64,000 bases of DNA from JAKPUX01 sp964436305 (GCA_964436305.1 CAYTCI010000003.1:36143-100142), one strand, 5' to 3'. Counted from the stretch's first letter, positions 26,382-35,269 are shown. Translations and numbers: made by a program. The notes: generated from the letters alone by a model not told the origin.

Positions 26382-27460
26382 GAGACCTCCGGCCCCAGAG
26401 GCGGCAGGGCGAAGAGATGGTAGAGCGGAAAGAGCACCTGCCAGAGGAAAAAACCACCGGGATGGAAGGGCTGCCGCAGCCGGCTGCTCCAGAACCAGAG
26501 GGCCAGGCCATCCAGCAGGATCTTGGCGGCGAGGAAGAGGAGCAGGGAGGGCCGCAGGAAGGGCGCGAGGAGCAGCAGCGACCAGAGCAGGAGGTTGGTG
26601 CCGTGAAAGAGGAGATAGCCAAGCTGGACGGGCCGGGTATAGCGGGCGCCCGCGGAGAGGTGACGGCGTTTTTGGCGGCGGAAGGTGCGCCAGTTGGCGG
26701 GCCCGCGGGCGGGAACCGCCGCCTCGGGTGCGAGCTGGTAGGTGAGTTTGCCGCCGGGGGCGGTTGCCAGGCGCTGCAGGAGAAAGTCGTCATCGCCGGA
26801 GAGGGTATCGGGCAGGGCAGCGTAGCCGCCGATGGCGCTCAGGGCCGCCCGGCGGCAGGCGAGGCTGCGGCCCGTGCCGGTGATGGCGCGTCCATGGCCG
26901 AGGCCGCCGGCGGCGACCAGGGCTGCGGCCAGGGTATCGGTGTGGAGAAAGGCGCGCCAGAGCGGCGGCGCCTCCGGCGCGGTCAGGGGAGAAAAGCCGG
27001 CACATGCCGTCGCACCCGCGGCGAGGGCAGCCGCCATCCCGGCCATCCAGGCCGGCGGCGGGGTGCAGTCGGCGTCGGTGAAGAGGAGGTATTCGCCGCG
27101 GGCCTGGCGCAAGGCGCTCTCGAGCGCCCCCTTCTTGCGGCTTTGCCAGCGCCCGGGATGCGTATTGTCGAGCAGCCGCCAGCCCGGGTGACGCGCCACC
27201 GCGGCGCTGGCGATCGCACGGGTGGCGTCGCAGGACTGGTCATCGACGATCAGCACCTCCCGGTCACCCCCATACGCTTGCGCACCCAGGGCAGCGAGGC
27301 AGTCGCCGAGCAGCGCACCCTCGTTGCGGGCGGCGACGATCACACTCAGACTGGGCAGCGATGCCGGTATGGGCGGGCGGCGCAACCGCAGGATCCCGCA
27401 AAACAGCCACGCGATGATCAGGAGATAAAGTGAAAATATTATTGAGATTGTCAGTATCAT
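26366..27460 (-). CDS. Membrane glycosyltransferase family 2 (cluster copy 5, first gene)
   Basis: 364 aa from ATG 27460; an upstream in-frame TTG at 27496 is possible. N-terminal helix, LSVIVAARNEGALL, LIVDDQSCDATR, WQSRKKGALESAL, LFTDADCTPPPAW, GRSLACRR, LSGDDDFLLQRL and then RRQKRRHLSAG at the QxxRW-like position, where the Trp is lost. C-terminal helices follow. This is the 5'-most gene of the minus-strand cluster and the most Ala-rich of the paralogs. A 142-bp divergent intergenic region separates it from the lytic transglycosylase. Confidence 0.86.
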   Translation of the reverse strand: MILTISIIFSLYLLIIAWLFCGILRLRRPPIPASLPSLSVIVAARNEGALLGDCLAALGAQAYGGDREVLIVDDQSCDATRAIASAAVARHPGWRLLDNTHPGRWQSRKKGALESALRQARGEYLLFTDADCTPPPAWMAGMAAALAAGATACAGFSPLTAPEAPPLWRAFLHTDTLAAALVAAGGLGHGRAITGTGRSLACRRAALSAIGGYAALPDTLSGDDDFLLQRLATAPGGKLTYQLAPEAAVPARGPANWRTFRRQKRRHLSAGARYTRPVQLGYLLFHGTNLLLWSLLLLAPFLRPSLLLFLAAKILLDGLALWFWSSRLRQPFHPGGFFLWQVLFPLYHLFALPPLGPEVSWPKP

Positions 27461-27547
27461 TCCTGGCAAATTATCCAAAAATGGGGAAACAAGCAAGGAA
27501 TATTACCGGCAGGAGTGGGCAAATGCCCGTTGGGTGAGACAAAAGCG

Positions 27548-27576
27548 TTGTTTGCCGCCGATTATTTATGTATCTT
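27548..27576 (+). promoter_or_regulatory. Sigma70-like promoter for the lytic transglycosylase gene
   Basis: TTGTTT is followed after exactly 17 bp by TATCTT, about 38 bp before the start codon at 27615, in the divergent gap. Motif match only. Confidence 0.4.
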
Positions 27577-27614
27577 TCTGCACATAGCCGACCCAAATCG
27601 CAATGGAGTTCGCC

Positions 27615-28316
27615 ATGCCAACCAAACGGGACAAGGTCGCCGATTACCTCAGGACAGCACTCTGGATCCTCTCCGCACTGACGCTGATCATCATCGTCGT
27701 CTCCGGCATCAAGTACACCTACAACCAGCGGTATATTCGCAAGATAGCCGAACTCGAACAGGTGATCAAGGGAATGCGTTCAACCATGAGCGTCGAGAGC
27801 GTGCGCCAGTACAACATCCAGCGTATCATCGCCATCATCAGCCAGTATAACCGGACCATGCCCACCCATGTCAAGTATGAGATCGCCAAGGAGATCACCG
27901 ATGCCTGCGCCAATTATTCCAGCCTCGATCCGGATCTCCTGTGCGCCCTCATCACCCGGGAGACCAACGGGACCTGGAATCCCGAATTTGTTTCGGATTA
28001 TGGCGCGATGGGCCTGATGGCGATCACCCCGACGATCGGCTCGTTCGTCGCCCGTTCGGAGCATTTGAACTGGATCACGCCGGACGAGGTCCTGCTGAAC
28101 CCGGTTTACAATATCCGGATCGGCGCACGCTACCTTTCAGCCCTGATCGATGCCTATGATCTGGATGGTGCTTTGGTGGCGCGCAGCGTCGGAGAACGGC
28201 GCGCGGCGATGTGGGTCAAGAGCGGCCGCAGCAATGCGCTTCTGCCGCGCGATACCATTACCTTCCTCGCCGACATGCTGCAGCAATATGATCAGATGAA
28301 GGCACTCAAGATTTAG
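27615..28316 (+). CDS. Membrane-anchored lytic transglycosylase (SLT domain)
   Basis: 233 aa from ATG 27615, chosen because GGAG sits 6 bp upstream; ATG 27603 is the alternative. A basic N-terminus and one membrane helix (about 14-34) place the catalytic domain in the periplasm. The SLT core starts at LDPDLLCALITRETNGTWNP, where the Glu of RET is the catalytic residue, followed by GAMGLMAITP and PVYNIRIGARYLSALI. It would cleave peptidoglycan glycan strands to 1,6-anhydro products. Position beside a surface-glycan cluster may mean it opens the wall for export machinery. Confidence 0.85.
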   Translation: MPTKRDKVADYLRTALWILSALTLIIIVVSGIKYTYNQRYIRKIAELEQVIKGMRSTMSVESVRQYNIQRIIAIISQYNRTMPTHVKYEIAKEITDACANYSSLDPDLLCALITRETNGTWNPEFVSDYGAMGLMAITPTIGSFVARSEHLNWITPDEVLLNPVYNIRIGARYLSALIDAYDLDGALVARSVGERRAAMWVKSGRSNALLPRDTITFLADMLQQYDQMKALKI

Positions 28317-28328
28317 GAACGGTGTTGG

Positions 28329-29780
28329 TTACTTGCTCCGGCGCGTCGGGATGAGGGCGCGCAGCTCCAGCAGCAGCGGGCGTGCCACCCGAGAGAGTAT
28401 CAGCAGATAAACGGCGCTGCTGAGCACGATACCGGTCACAAAGCGCACCAGCAGGCCGAGGGGGAGCAGGGGCAGCAGGAAGGTTTTGAACGCCAGGGTG
28501 GTCAGGACCATGACCGCTCCGGCGAAGGCGGCCGGGGCGATCGAGACATAGAATTCCCGGTCGCCCAGGTGAATGATGCGATCGGAGATGGTCTGTACCA
28601 GCGGGAAGGTGAGTACCAGCAGGAGAGAGATGCCGGCCGCAGCACCCTCGAGGCTGATCCTCGCGCCGAAGTAGAGCGTGGCGGCCAGAGGCAGGACATA
28701 GGCGAGGTTCCACTTCAGCTCGATGTCCGGCCGGCCAAGGGCCATCAGGGCCGGCCAGCGGATCACGCTAACCGATTTGGCCAGCCCGAGCGGCACCAGC
28801 AGGATCAGGGGCATCGCCATCGGCAACCACTTGGCGCCGATGAAGAGGGTGATGAATTCCCGCGCATACAGCGCAAGGCCGAGCAGCATCGGAAAGATGA
28901 TGATGGAGAGCAGCGCCGACGACTTGAGAAAGCCCTTTTGCAGTTTTTTACGGTCATCCTGAATGGCGGAAAAGGCGGGGAAGGCTACTTTCGAGACGAC
29001 GGAGGAGAGCCGGGTGACCGGCATCTTGACCAGGTTCAGGGCCAGGGAGTAATAACCGAGGGCCTCGCTGCCCAGGAGTCTGCCGATGATCAGCACGTCC
29101 ATGTTCATGACCGCATAGGAGACGACGTCATTGCCCAGCACCTTGGCGCTGAAGGCAAAGAGCTCCTGAAACATCCGCCAGGAGAAGAACCAGCGCGGCC
29201 GCCAGCGGCAGTAGACCCAGACCAGCGCCACATTCACCCCATCCCGCACCAAAGCCCCCACCACCAGACTCCAGACCCCAAAACGCATCAGCGCCAGTAC
29301 GACCGAGACGACACCGCTGGCCAGGGAAGCAGCGACCTCGGCGATGGCCAGCTGTTTGAAGGCCAGTTCCTTGTTTAAAATCGATTTTTGCACGATCCCG
29401 AGGGAGCCGATGACAAATCCGAAACCGAGCACGGCGATCACGGGTTGGACAGCGGGGTTTTTGAAAAAGAGTGCCAGGGGGTAGGCCGCCGCCACCGAGA
29501 GGGCGAAGAGTGCGATTCCGAAGAGCAAACCGCCATAAAAAACCGAATCGAGATGATCCGCACTGACATCGTTCTTTTGAATGATCGCCGTCCCGAGACC
29601 GCGGTCGTTGACCAGGGAAATCGCCACGGTGACGATGGCCGCCATCCCGACAATGCCAAAATCCTGGGGACTCAGCAGTCGTGCGAGCACGAGCATGATC
29701 AGAAAGATCACGCCCTGCATGCAGGCCTTGGCCAGCCCCGTCCACATGATGCCATGGATCGCTTTTTGTTTGACCGACAT
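28329..29780 (-). CDS. MOP-superfamily polysaccharide flippase (WzxC/MATE-like)
   Basis: 483 aa from ATG 29780 (AGGA 5 bp upstream); an in-frame TTG at 29801 overlaps the phoR stop as TTGA and is an alternative start. Twelve to fourteen membrane helices. The N-terminus ARLLSPQDFGIVGMAAIV, with DRGLGTAIIQ, and LGYYSLALNLVKMPVTRLSSVVSKVAFPAF in the middle are typical of WzxC-type oligosaccharide flippases. It would move undecaprenyl-linked repeat units across the inner membrane. It lies at the end of the pho operon, which suggests Pho-linked expression. Confidence 0.88.
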   Translation of the reverse strand: MSVKQKAIHGIMWTGLAKACMQGVIFLIMLVLARLLSPQDFGIVGMAAIVTVAISLVNDRGLGTAIIQKNDVSADHLDSVFYGGLLFGIALFALSVAAAYPLALFFKNPAVQPVIAVLGFGFVIGSLGIVQKSILNKELAFKQLAIAEVAASLASGVVSVVLALMRFGVWSLVVGALVRDGVNVALVWVYCRWRPRWFFSWRMFQELFAFSAKVLGNDVVSYAVMNMDVLIIGRLLGSEALGYYSLALNLVKMPVTRLSSVVSKVAFPAFSAIQDDRKKLQKGFLKSSALLSIIIFPMLLGLALYAREFITLFIGAKWLPMAMPLILLVPLGLAKSVSVIRWPALMALGRPDIELKWNLAYVLPLAATLYFGARISLEGAAAGISLLLVLTFPLVQTISDRIIHLGDREFYVSIAPAAFAGAVMVLTTLAFKTFLLPLLPLGLLVRFVTGIVLSSAVYLLILSRVARPLLLELRALIPTRRSK

Positions 29781-29797
29781 GAGATTCCTGGGGTTTT

Positions 29798-31255
29798 TCA
29801 ATTCAGCTGAAAGCTGAAGCGGGAGCCCTTGTTGACCTCGCTTTGCACCTCGACGTGGCTGCCATGCGCCTCGATGATGTGCTTGACGATGGCCAGGCCA
29901 AGGCCGGTACCGCCGACGGCGCGCGAACGCTCCTTGTCCACCCGATAGAAGCGCTCGAAGATGCGCGTCAGGTGTTCCCGGGCCATGCCGCGGCCGGTAT
30001 CGGCGACAAAGATTTCCACCTTATCCCCCACCCGCCGACAGCCGATCTCCACCGTCCCGCCCGGCATGTTGTAGCGAATGGCATTCTCGGCGAGATTGTT
30101 GATCGCCTGGGCCAATCGTTCAGGATCGCCATTAGCGGTCATCTTTTCATCGCTTGCCGAGGGCGTCAGGGCCAGCGTCACGCCATAATAGTGGGCCTTG
30201 CTCTGCAGCTCCTCGATGAGTTTGCCGAGCAGGGCGTGGACGTCGAAGGGGCGGAAGATCATCTTCATCTCACCCGATTCGATACGACTGATATCGATCA
30301 GGTCGGAGAGCAGGTTGTTCAGACGGCCGGCCTGCTGGTAGGCCTTGGTGATGAACTCTTTTTGTTCGGCGGGATCTTCGATCCGCGCGTTGAGCAGGGT
30401 CTCGAGATAACCCTGCAAGGTGAAGATGGGGGTGCGCAGCTCGTGGGAGACATTGCCGAGGAACTGGCTGCGCACCTGTTCGAGCTTGTGTACCTGCACG
30501 AGATCCTCACGCAGCTTGCCGAGCATCTGGTTCAGCAGCTCGGCAAGCTGGCCGAGTTCATCACGGCTGACATGCTGGAAATTGGCCTCGAGATCGCCGC
30601 GCTTGACCTTCTCGGCCACGGCCGCGAGCTTTTGAATGGGATAGGAGAGCCGTCCGGCCAGCCAGAAAATGAAGAGGCTGCTGAGGATCAGGGCCAGGAG
30701 ATTGGCCAGGATGATCTTGAGGCGAAGTTCGCCGAACTGGCTTTCGACCTCCGTCAGCGGATAGGCAATGCGCACATAGCGTGCGGTTTCACCGCTGGTT
30801 TTTGGCAAATAGTCCGCTTTGAGACGGATGGCGCCATAATAGAGCGGCTGTTTGAGCGAGGTGCTGAGGCGTTTGTCGTGGCCGACGCCGTCTCGCATGG
30901 CCTGGCGAATCTCCGGCCGATCGCGATGGTTTTCCAGACGGCCGAGCGAATCAGCAGCGACATTGGAGTCGAAGCGGACCAGGCCGGAGGAATCGACCAG
31001 GGTCAGTCTGAAACCTGCCGCACGGGCATATTCGCGCAAGGTCGTGTAATGGGCGGGGCTGGTAAGATCGGCCAGCTCACTTTTCTCAACGAGAACCTGC
31101 ACCTGCGCCAGCTGGGCATCGATAAAACGGTCCAGACGTTTTTGGAAAAACCTTTGGCTGTTGATGACCGCAAAAAGGCCGCCGAAAAGGGTGACCAGGG
31201 TGATCAGCAGGAGGTGGATCAGGGAGAGCTTGCTTCGCAGGGGGAATGTGAGCAT
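29798..31255 (-). CDS. phoR: Phosphate-regulon sensor histidine kinase PhoR
   Basis: 485 aa. Membrane helices at about 12-32 and 178-200 enclose a periplasmic sensor region of about 145 residues. A HAMP domain, the H-box FLGNVSHELRTP (phospho-accepting His), and N, G1 and G2 boxes (NNLAENAIRYN, VADTGRGMA, GGTGLGLAI) complete a HisKA/HATPase_c kinase. PhoR phosphorylates PhoB when phosphate is scarce. The large periplasmic domain resembles Gram-positive or Bacteroidetes PhoR rather than the small-domain E. coli form. It starts 3 bp after phoB and ends overlapping the flippase frame. Confidence 0.92.
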   Translation of the reverse strand: MLTFPLRSKLSLIHLLLITLVTLFGGLFAVINSQRFFQKRLDRFIDAQLAQVQVLVEKSELADLTSPAHYTTLREYARAAGFRLTLVDSSGLVRFDSNVAADSLGRLENHRDRPEIRQAMRDGVGHDKRLSTSLKQPLYYGAIRLKADYLPKTSGETARYVRIAYPLTEVESQFGELRLKIILANLLALILSSLFIFWLAGRLSYPIQKLAAVAEKVKRGDLEANFQHVSRDELGQLAELLNQMLGKLREDLVQVHKLEQVRSQFLGNVSHELRTPIFTLQGYLETLLNARIEDPAEQKEFITKAYQQAGRLNNLLSDLIDISRIESGEMKMIFRPFDVHALLGKLIEELQSKAHYYGVTLALTPSASDEKMTANGDPERLAQAINNLAENAIRYNMPGGTVEIGCRRVGDKVEIFVADTGRGMAREHLTRIFERFYRVDKERSRAVGGTGLGLAIVKHIIEAHGSHVEVQSEVNKGSRFSFQLN

Positions 31256-31258
31256 GGT

Positions 31259-31951
31259 TCAGATCTCGGTAATGAATCGATAACCAACGCCTTTTATGGT
31301 TTCTATGTGGAGCATATGGGGTTCGCCCAGTTTCTCGCGGATCTTGCGGATATGGACGTCGATGGTGCGATCGATGACGACCACATCCTTGCCCCAGAGA
31401 TCGTTGAGCAGGGTCTCACGGGTGATGACCCGACCGGGGCGCTCTGCCAGATAGAGCAGGAGTTCGAACTCCTTTTTGGTAAAGGGGACCGTTTGGCCAC
31501 CGATGGTCACGCCATAGCTGGCCGGGTCGACGATGACCGCGCCGAACTGGAGGGATTTGGGTGTGGCGCTGGCAGGCCGCGCCGTTTTGCGCAGGGCCAG
31601 TTTGACCCGGGCGATCAGTTTGTTCATGCTGATGGGCTTGACCATATAATCATCGGCGCCCAGCTCAAGCCCCACCACCTCGTCGACCTCGCCGTCTTTG
31701 GCGGTCAGAAAAATGACATTCAGTCCCCTGGTCACCGGATCCTGGCGCAGTTCGCGCAGCACCTCCCAGCCATCCCGGCCCGGCAGCATGACATCGAGAA
31801 TGATCAGGTCGGGATGGGCGCTGCGGGCGAGCTCGAGGGCGGCCTCGCCGTCGGCGGCGGTGAGAATCTCATAGCCTTCGCGCTTGAGGTTGAAGGAGAG
31901 CAGATCGAGAATGTCCTGCTCATCATCGACGAGCAGAATGGTCTTTACCAT
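31259..31951 (-). CDS. phoB: Phosphate-regulon response regulator PhoB/PhoP (OmpR family)
   Basis: 230 aa from ATG 31951, with GAGGA 6 bp upstream. The receiver domain has the acidic pocket DD (9-10), phospho-acceptor Asp53 in ILDVMLPG, Thr in FLTAKD and Lys in YMVKPIS. The C-terminal winged helix ends in VIDRTIDVHIRKIREKLGEP and IETIKGVGYRF, as in PhoB/OmpR proteins. It most likely binds the 11-bp-periodic repeats at 37484-37521. The pair phoB-phoR sits downstream of phoU in the same direction. Confidence 0.94.
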   Translation of the reverse strand: MVKTILLVDDEQDILDLLSFNLKREGYEILTAADGEAALELARSAHPDLIILDVMLPGRDGWEVLRELRQDPVTRGLNVIFLTAKDGEVDEVVGLELGADDYMVKPISMNKLIARVKLALRKTARPASATPKSLQFGAVIVDPASYGVTIGGQTVPFTKKEFELLLYLAERPGRVITRETLLNDLWGKDVVVIDRTIDVHIRKIREKLGEPHMLHIETIKGVGYRFITEI

Positions 31952-32033
31952 TGGCGTCCTCTGATCCCCCCCGGAGTATTGGCCTGCATTCGCTGTAAGA
32001 TACTCCTTTATTGCGCGATTCTCAAGGATTATT

Positions 32034-32690
32034 TCAGTTGTGCTGATGGGCGACGATCCGCGCCTCAACCAGAAAAATGACATCCTCGGCGATGTTGGTG
32101 GCATGGTCAGCCAGCCGCTCGAGATGGCGGGAGAGGACGATGAAATGGGCGCCGGGCTCGACCAGCCGGGGATCGCTTCTCATCCTGGTGATGAGGGTCT
32201 TGAAAATCTCCCGGCAGAGCTCGTCAGCGCGATCGTCGCGGTCGCGCACCGCCTCGGCCAGTTCGAGATTGCTGTCGATGAAGGCCTTGATGGCATCGCG
32301 CGCCATGCTGCGTGCCTCCTCGCCCAGCTGATGAAGCCCGATCTCCTCCAGCAGCGGCCGGTCCTCGACGGTTTTTTGCACCCGCTGGACGATGTTGACC
32401 GCGATATCCCCGCAGCGTTCCAGCTGGTTGTTGATCATCAATGCCGTCAGCACGTAACGCAAATCGCTTGCGACCGGCTGAAAGAGGGCCAGGATATTCT
32501 CGCACTGCGCCTGGATGAGATTGTCGTAGGCATCAATCTCCCGATCGCGGCTGCGCACGAACTTGCACAGTTCCTGGTTTCCGGTTTGCATGGCCTGGAA
32601 GGCCAGTTCGAGCTGGGTATCGACCAGTTCGGCCATCTGCTGGATATTCTTCTTCAGGCTCGCCAATTCCTGGATAAAGTGATTTTTCAT
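32034..32690 (-). CDS. phoU: Phosphate transport system regulator PhoU
   Basis: 218 aa from ATG 32690, with AAGGAG 6 bp upstream; a longer frame (ATG 32714) overlaps pstB and is less likely. All-helical, with two PhoU repeats. The conserved metal-coordinating E/DxxxD stretches are visible as RSRDREIDAYDN and RDRDDRADELCREI, and ERCGDIAVNIV / ERLADHATNIAED are the hallmark sequences. PhoU links the Pst transporter to PhoR and restrains the regulon when phosphate is plentiful. Confidence 0.95.
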   Translation of the reverse strand: MKNHFIQELASLKKNIQQMAELVDTQLELAFQAMQTGNQELCKFVRSRDREIDAYDNLIQAQCENILALFQPVASDLRYVLTALMINNQLERCGDIAVNIVQRVQKTVEDRPLLEEIGLHQLGEEARSMARDAIKAFIDSNLELAEAVRDRDDRADELCREIFKTLITRMRSDPRLVEPGAHFIVLSRHLERLADHATNIAEDVIFLVEARIVAHQHN

Positions 32691-32710
32691 GCCATTCTCC
32701 TTAAAGCCGA

Positions 32711-33469
32711 TCAACCGAAACGGCCGGTGATATAATCTTCCGTCTGCTTTTTGCCCGGGGTGGTAAATATCTTGTCGGTGCGGCCCACCTCGATGAGCTG
32801 GCCGAGGTAGAAAAAGGCGGTGACATCGCTGACCCGCGCGGCCTGCTGCATGTTGTGGGTGACGATGACGATGGTATAGTGTTCTTTCAGGGAAAAGACC
32901 AGTTCCTCGATCTTTTGTGTCGCCAGCGGGTCGAGGGCCGAGGCCGGCTCGTCCATCAGGACCACTTCGGGTTGCACCGCCAGCGCCCGGGCGATGCAGA
33001 GGCGCTGCTGCTGGCCGCCGGAGAGATCCATGGCGGAGTCTTTAAGCCGATCCTTGACCTCGTGCCAGATCGCGGCGTCTTTCAGGCTCTGTTCGACGCG
33101 GGCCTCGATGAGGGCCCGGTCCTTGACACCGTTGATACGCAGGCCATAGGCGACGTTGTCGAAGATCGACTTGGGGAAGGGATTGGACTTTTGGAAGACC
33201 ATGCCGACCCGCCGGCGCAGGTCGACCACATCGACGGCGCGGTCATAGATCTCCTCCCCCTCCAGGGTGATGCGGCCCTCGATGCGGGTGTCGGGCAGAA
33301 TCTCGTTCATGCGGTTGAGGGAGCGCAGAAAGGTCGACTTGCCGCATCCGGAAGGGCCGATCAGAGCCGTGACCTGGTTTTTCTCAATGACCAGGTTGAT
33401 GTCATTCAGGGCTTTGAAGGTGCCATAATAGAAGGAAAAGTTCTCCGCGGTCATCGCAGGGGTTGACAT
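32711..33469 (-). CDS. pstB: Phosphate ABC transporter ATP-binding protein PstB
   Basis: 252 aa. Walker A GPSGCGKSTFLR, Q-loop, ABC signature LSGGQQQRLCIARA, Walker B VVLMDEPASALDP and switch His in VTHNMQQ are all present. NRMNEILPDTRIEG in the PstB-specific segment distinguishes it from other ABC ATPases. It hydrolyses ATP to drive phosphate import through PstC and PstA. Gap of 28 bp to pstA. Confidence 0.97.
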   Translation of the reverse strand: MSTPAMTAENFSFYYGTFKALNDINLVIEKNQVTALIGPSGCGKSTFLRSLNRMNEILPDTRIEGRITLEGEEIYDRAVDVVDLRRRVGMVFQKSNPFPKSIFDNVAYGLRINGVKDRALIEARVEQSLKDAAIWHEVKDRLKDSAMDLSGGQQQRLCIARALAVQPEVVLMDEPASALDPLATQKIEELVFSLKEHYTIVIVTHNMQQAARVSDVTAFFYLGQLIEVGRTDKIFTTPGKKQTEDYITGRFG

Positions 33470-33497
33470 GCATCAGTCCTTATCAAAAGCGTCTTCA

Positions 33498-34370
33498 TCA
33501 GGAACGTTTGTATTTTTTACGGAAGCGGTATCGGATCCAGGTCGCGGCAAAATTCATCGCCAGGACCAGAACCAGCAAGACCAGGGCGGTGCCATAGGCC
33601 AGCGGCCGCACCTTGACAATCTCGTGGTGCTGGGTCGCGAGAATGAAGAGATGATAGGGCAGGGCCATGAACTGACTGGTCAGCGCCTGGGGAAAGCCCA
33701 ACAGCTGCGGCCAGAAGAAGGCCACTCCGGTGAAAAGGATCGGCGCGGTCTCGCCGGCCGCGCGCGCCAGGCCGAGGATGGTTCCGGTCAGCATGCCGGG
33801 GACGGCGTAGGGCAAAACATTGGTACGAATGGTCTGCCATCTGGTTGCGCCGAGGGCCAGGGCCCCTTCGCGGTAAGCCATCGGCACGGTCTTGAGCGCC
33901 TCTTCGCTGGCGGTGATCGTCCAGGGCAGGGTCAGCAGCCCCAGGGTCAATCCCGCGGAGAGCACGGAGAGCCCAAGATTCATCATATTCACAAACAGAG
34001 TGAAACCGAAGAGGCCATGGACAATGGAGGGTACACCGGAGAGATTGCGAATGGCCAGGCGGATGATTCGCACCAGCTTGCCCTGTTTGGCATATTCATT
34101 GAGATAGATAGCACTGAAGATGCCGACAGGGACCGAAAAGATGATCGTCACCACGCTCACCCAGAAGGTCCCAACGACAGCCGGCCAGATTCCCCCTTCG
34201 GTCATCCCCTTGCGCGGTTTGGCGGTGATGAATTCCCAGCTGATGACCCCACCGCCCCTGGAGAGAATGTCATAGAGCACATAAAGGACCATCAGCAGCA
34301 CGAGGGCTACTGCCACACGCAGCGCGGAGAAACCGAACTGCTGCCGGATTTTACGCATATCCCATTTCAT
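33498..34370 (-). CDS. pstA: Phosphate ABC transporter permease PstA
   Basis: 290 aa with six membrane helices. The ATG overlaps the pstC stop (ATGA), so the two permease subunits are translationally coupled. The EAA-like loop ALALGATRWQTIRTNVLPYA contacts PstB, and SGVPSIVHGLFGF and GLTLGLLTLPWTI are typical PstA segments. With PstC it forms the inner-membrane channel for phosphate delivered by PstS. Confidence 0.95.
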   Translation of the reverse strand: MKWDMRKIRQQFGFSALRVAVALVLLMVLYVLYDILSRGGGVISWEFITAKPRKGMTEGGIWPAVVGTFWVSVVTIIFSVPVGIFSAIYLNEYAKQGKLVRIIRLAIRNLSGVPSIVHGLFGFTLFVNMMNLGLSVLSAGLTLGLLTLPWTITASEEALKTVPMAYREGALALGATRWQTIRTNVLPYAVPGMLTGTILGLARAAGETAPILFTGVAFFWPQLLGFPQALTSQFMALPYHLFILATQHHEIVKVRPLAYGTALVLLVLVLAMNFAATWIRYRFRKKYKRS

Positions 34371-35269
34371 CGCATCACCCTCTGGTAACGCTGCAGCACC
34401 CGGTCGGAGATCAGATTAAAGATAAACGTGATGACGAACAGTACAAATGCGATCACGAACAGGGCGTGGTAATGGGTGCTGCCCTGTACGGTCTCGCCCA
34501 GCTCGATGGCGATGGTGGCGGTCATGGTGCGCACCGGATCGAGATAGCTGTGCGGCATGGCTGCGGCGTTGCCGCAAACCATTAATACCGTCATGGTTTC
34601 GCCGATGGCCCGGCCCATGCCGAGCATCACCGAGGCAATAATGCCGGAGAGGGCGGAGGGAACGGTGATACGCACGAGGGTTTGCCACTTGTTGGCGCCC
34701 AGAGCGAGCGATGCGCTCTTGAGTTCCTGGGGTACCGAGACGATCGCATCCTCGGATATGCTGATGATGGTTGGCAGGGCCATGATCGCGAGCAGGATTG
34801 AGCCGTTGACCGCATTGAGGCCGCTCGGGGTATGGAAGAGGCGGGCCAGCAGTGGATTCAGCACGACCAGGCCGAGGAAACCCACCACGACCGAGGGAAT
34901 GGCCGCGAGGATCTCGATGACCGGTTTGACCAGCTCGCGGATGCGGCGGTCCGCCACGTCTGCCAGCCAGGCGGCGGTGGCAATGCCAATCGGCACGGCG
35001 ATGACCATCGCCCCGACCGAGACCATCATCGTACCGGCCAGCAAGGCCAGCATGCCATGGGTCTCCACTTCCGGTGAGGTGGGATCCCAGCTCATGCCCA
35101 GGAAGGCGGCCAGACCTAGTTCCTTGACCGCCGGCCAGGCCTGCAGGATCAGCAGGATAAAAATGCCGACCAGGACCAGAATGGCGAAAAGACCATTGAG
35201 CAGGAAAAACTGCTCAATAGCCCGCTCCTTGAGGCGGCTGGAAAATTTGCGTTTCTGGATCTTGCGCAT
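34367..35269 (-). CDS. pstC: Phosphate ABC transporter permease PstC
   Basis: 300 aa from ATG 35269 (a TTG two codons upstream at 35275 is possible). Six membrane helices. The EAA loop ASLALGANKWQTLVRITVPS, AAIPSVVVGFLGL and GMGRAIGETMTVLMVCGNAA fit PstC. The last element faces PstA. The gene is separated from pstS by 66 bp containing a perfect 9-bp hairpin. Confidence 0.95.
   Translation of the reverse strand: MRKIQKRKFSSRLKERAIEQFFLLNGLFAILVLVGIFILLILQAWPAVKELGLAAFLGMSWDPTSPEVETHGMLALLAGTMMVSVGAMVIAVPIGIATAAWLADVADRRIRELVKPVIEILAAIPSVVVGFLGLVVLNPLLARLFHTPSGLNAVNGSILLAIMALPTIISISEDAIVSVPQELKSASLALGANKWQTLVRITVPSALSGIIASVMLGMGRAIGETMTVLMVCGNAAAMPHSYLDPVRTMTATIAIELGETVQGSTHYHALFVIAFVLFVITFIFNLISDRVLQRYQRVMR

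Noticed and set aside
29843..32080. A 745-codon open frame on the plus strand opposite phoR and phoB
   Set aside because: The opposite strand carries unambiguous kinase and response-regulator motifs; this frame has none.
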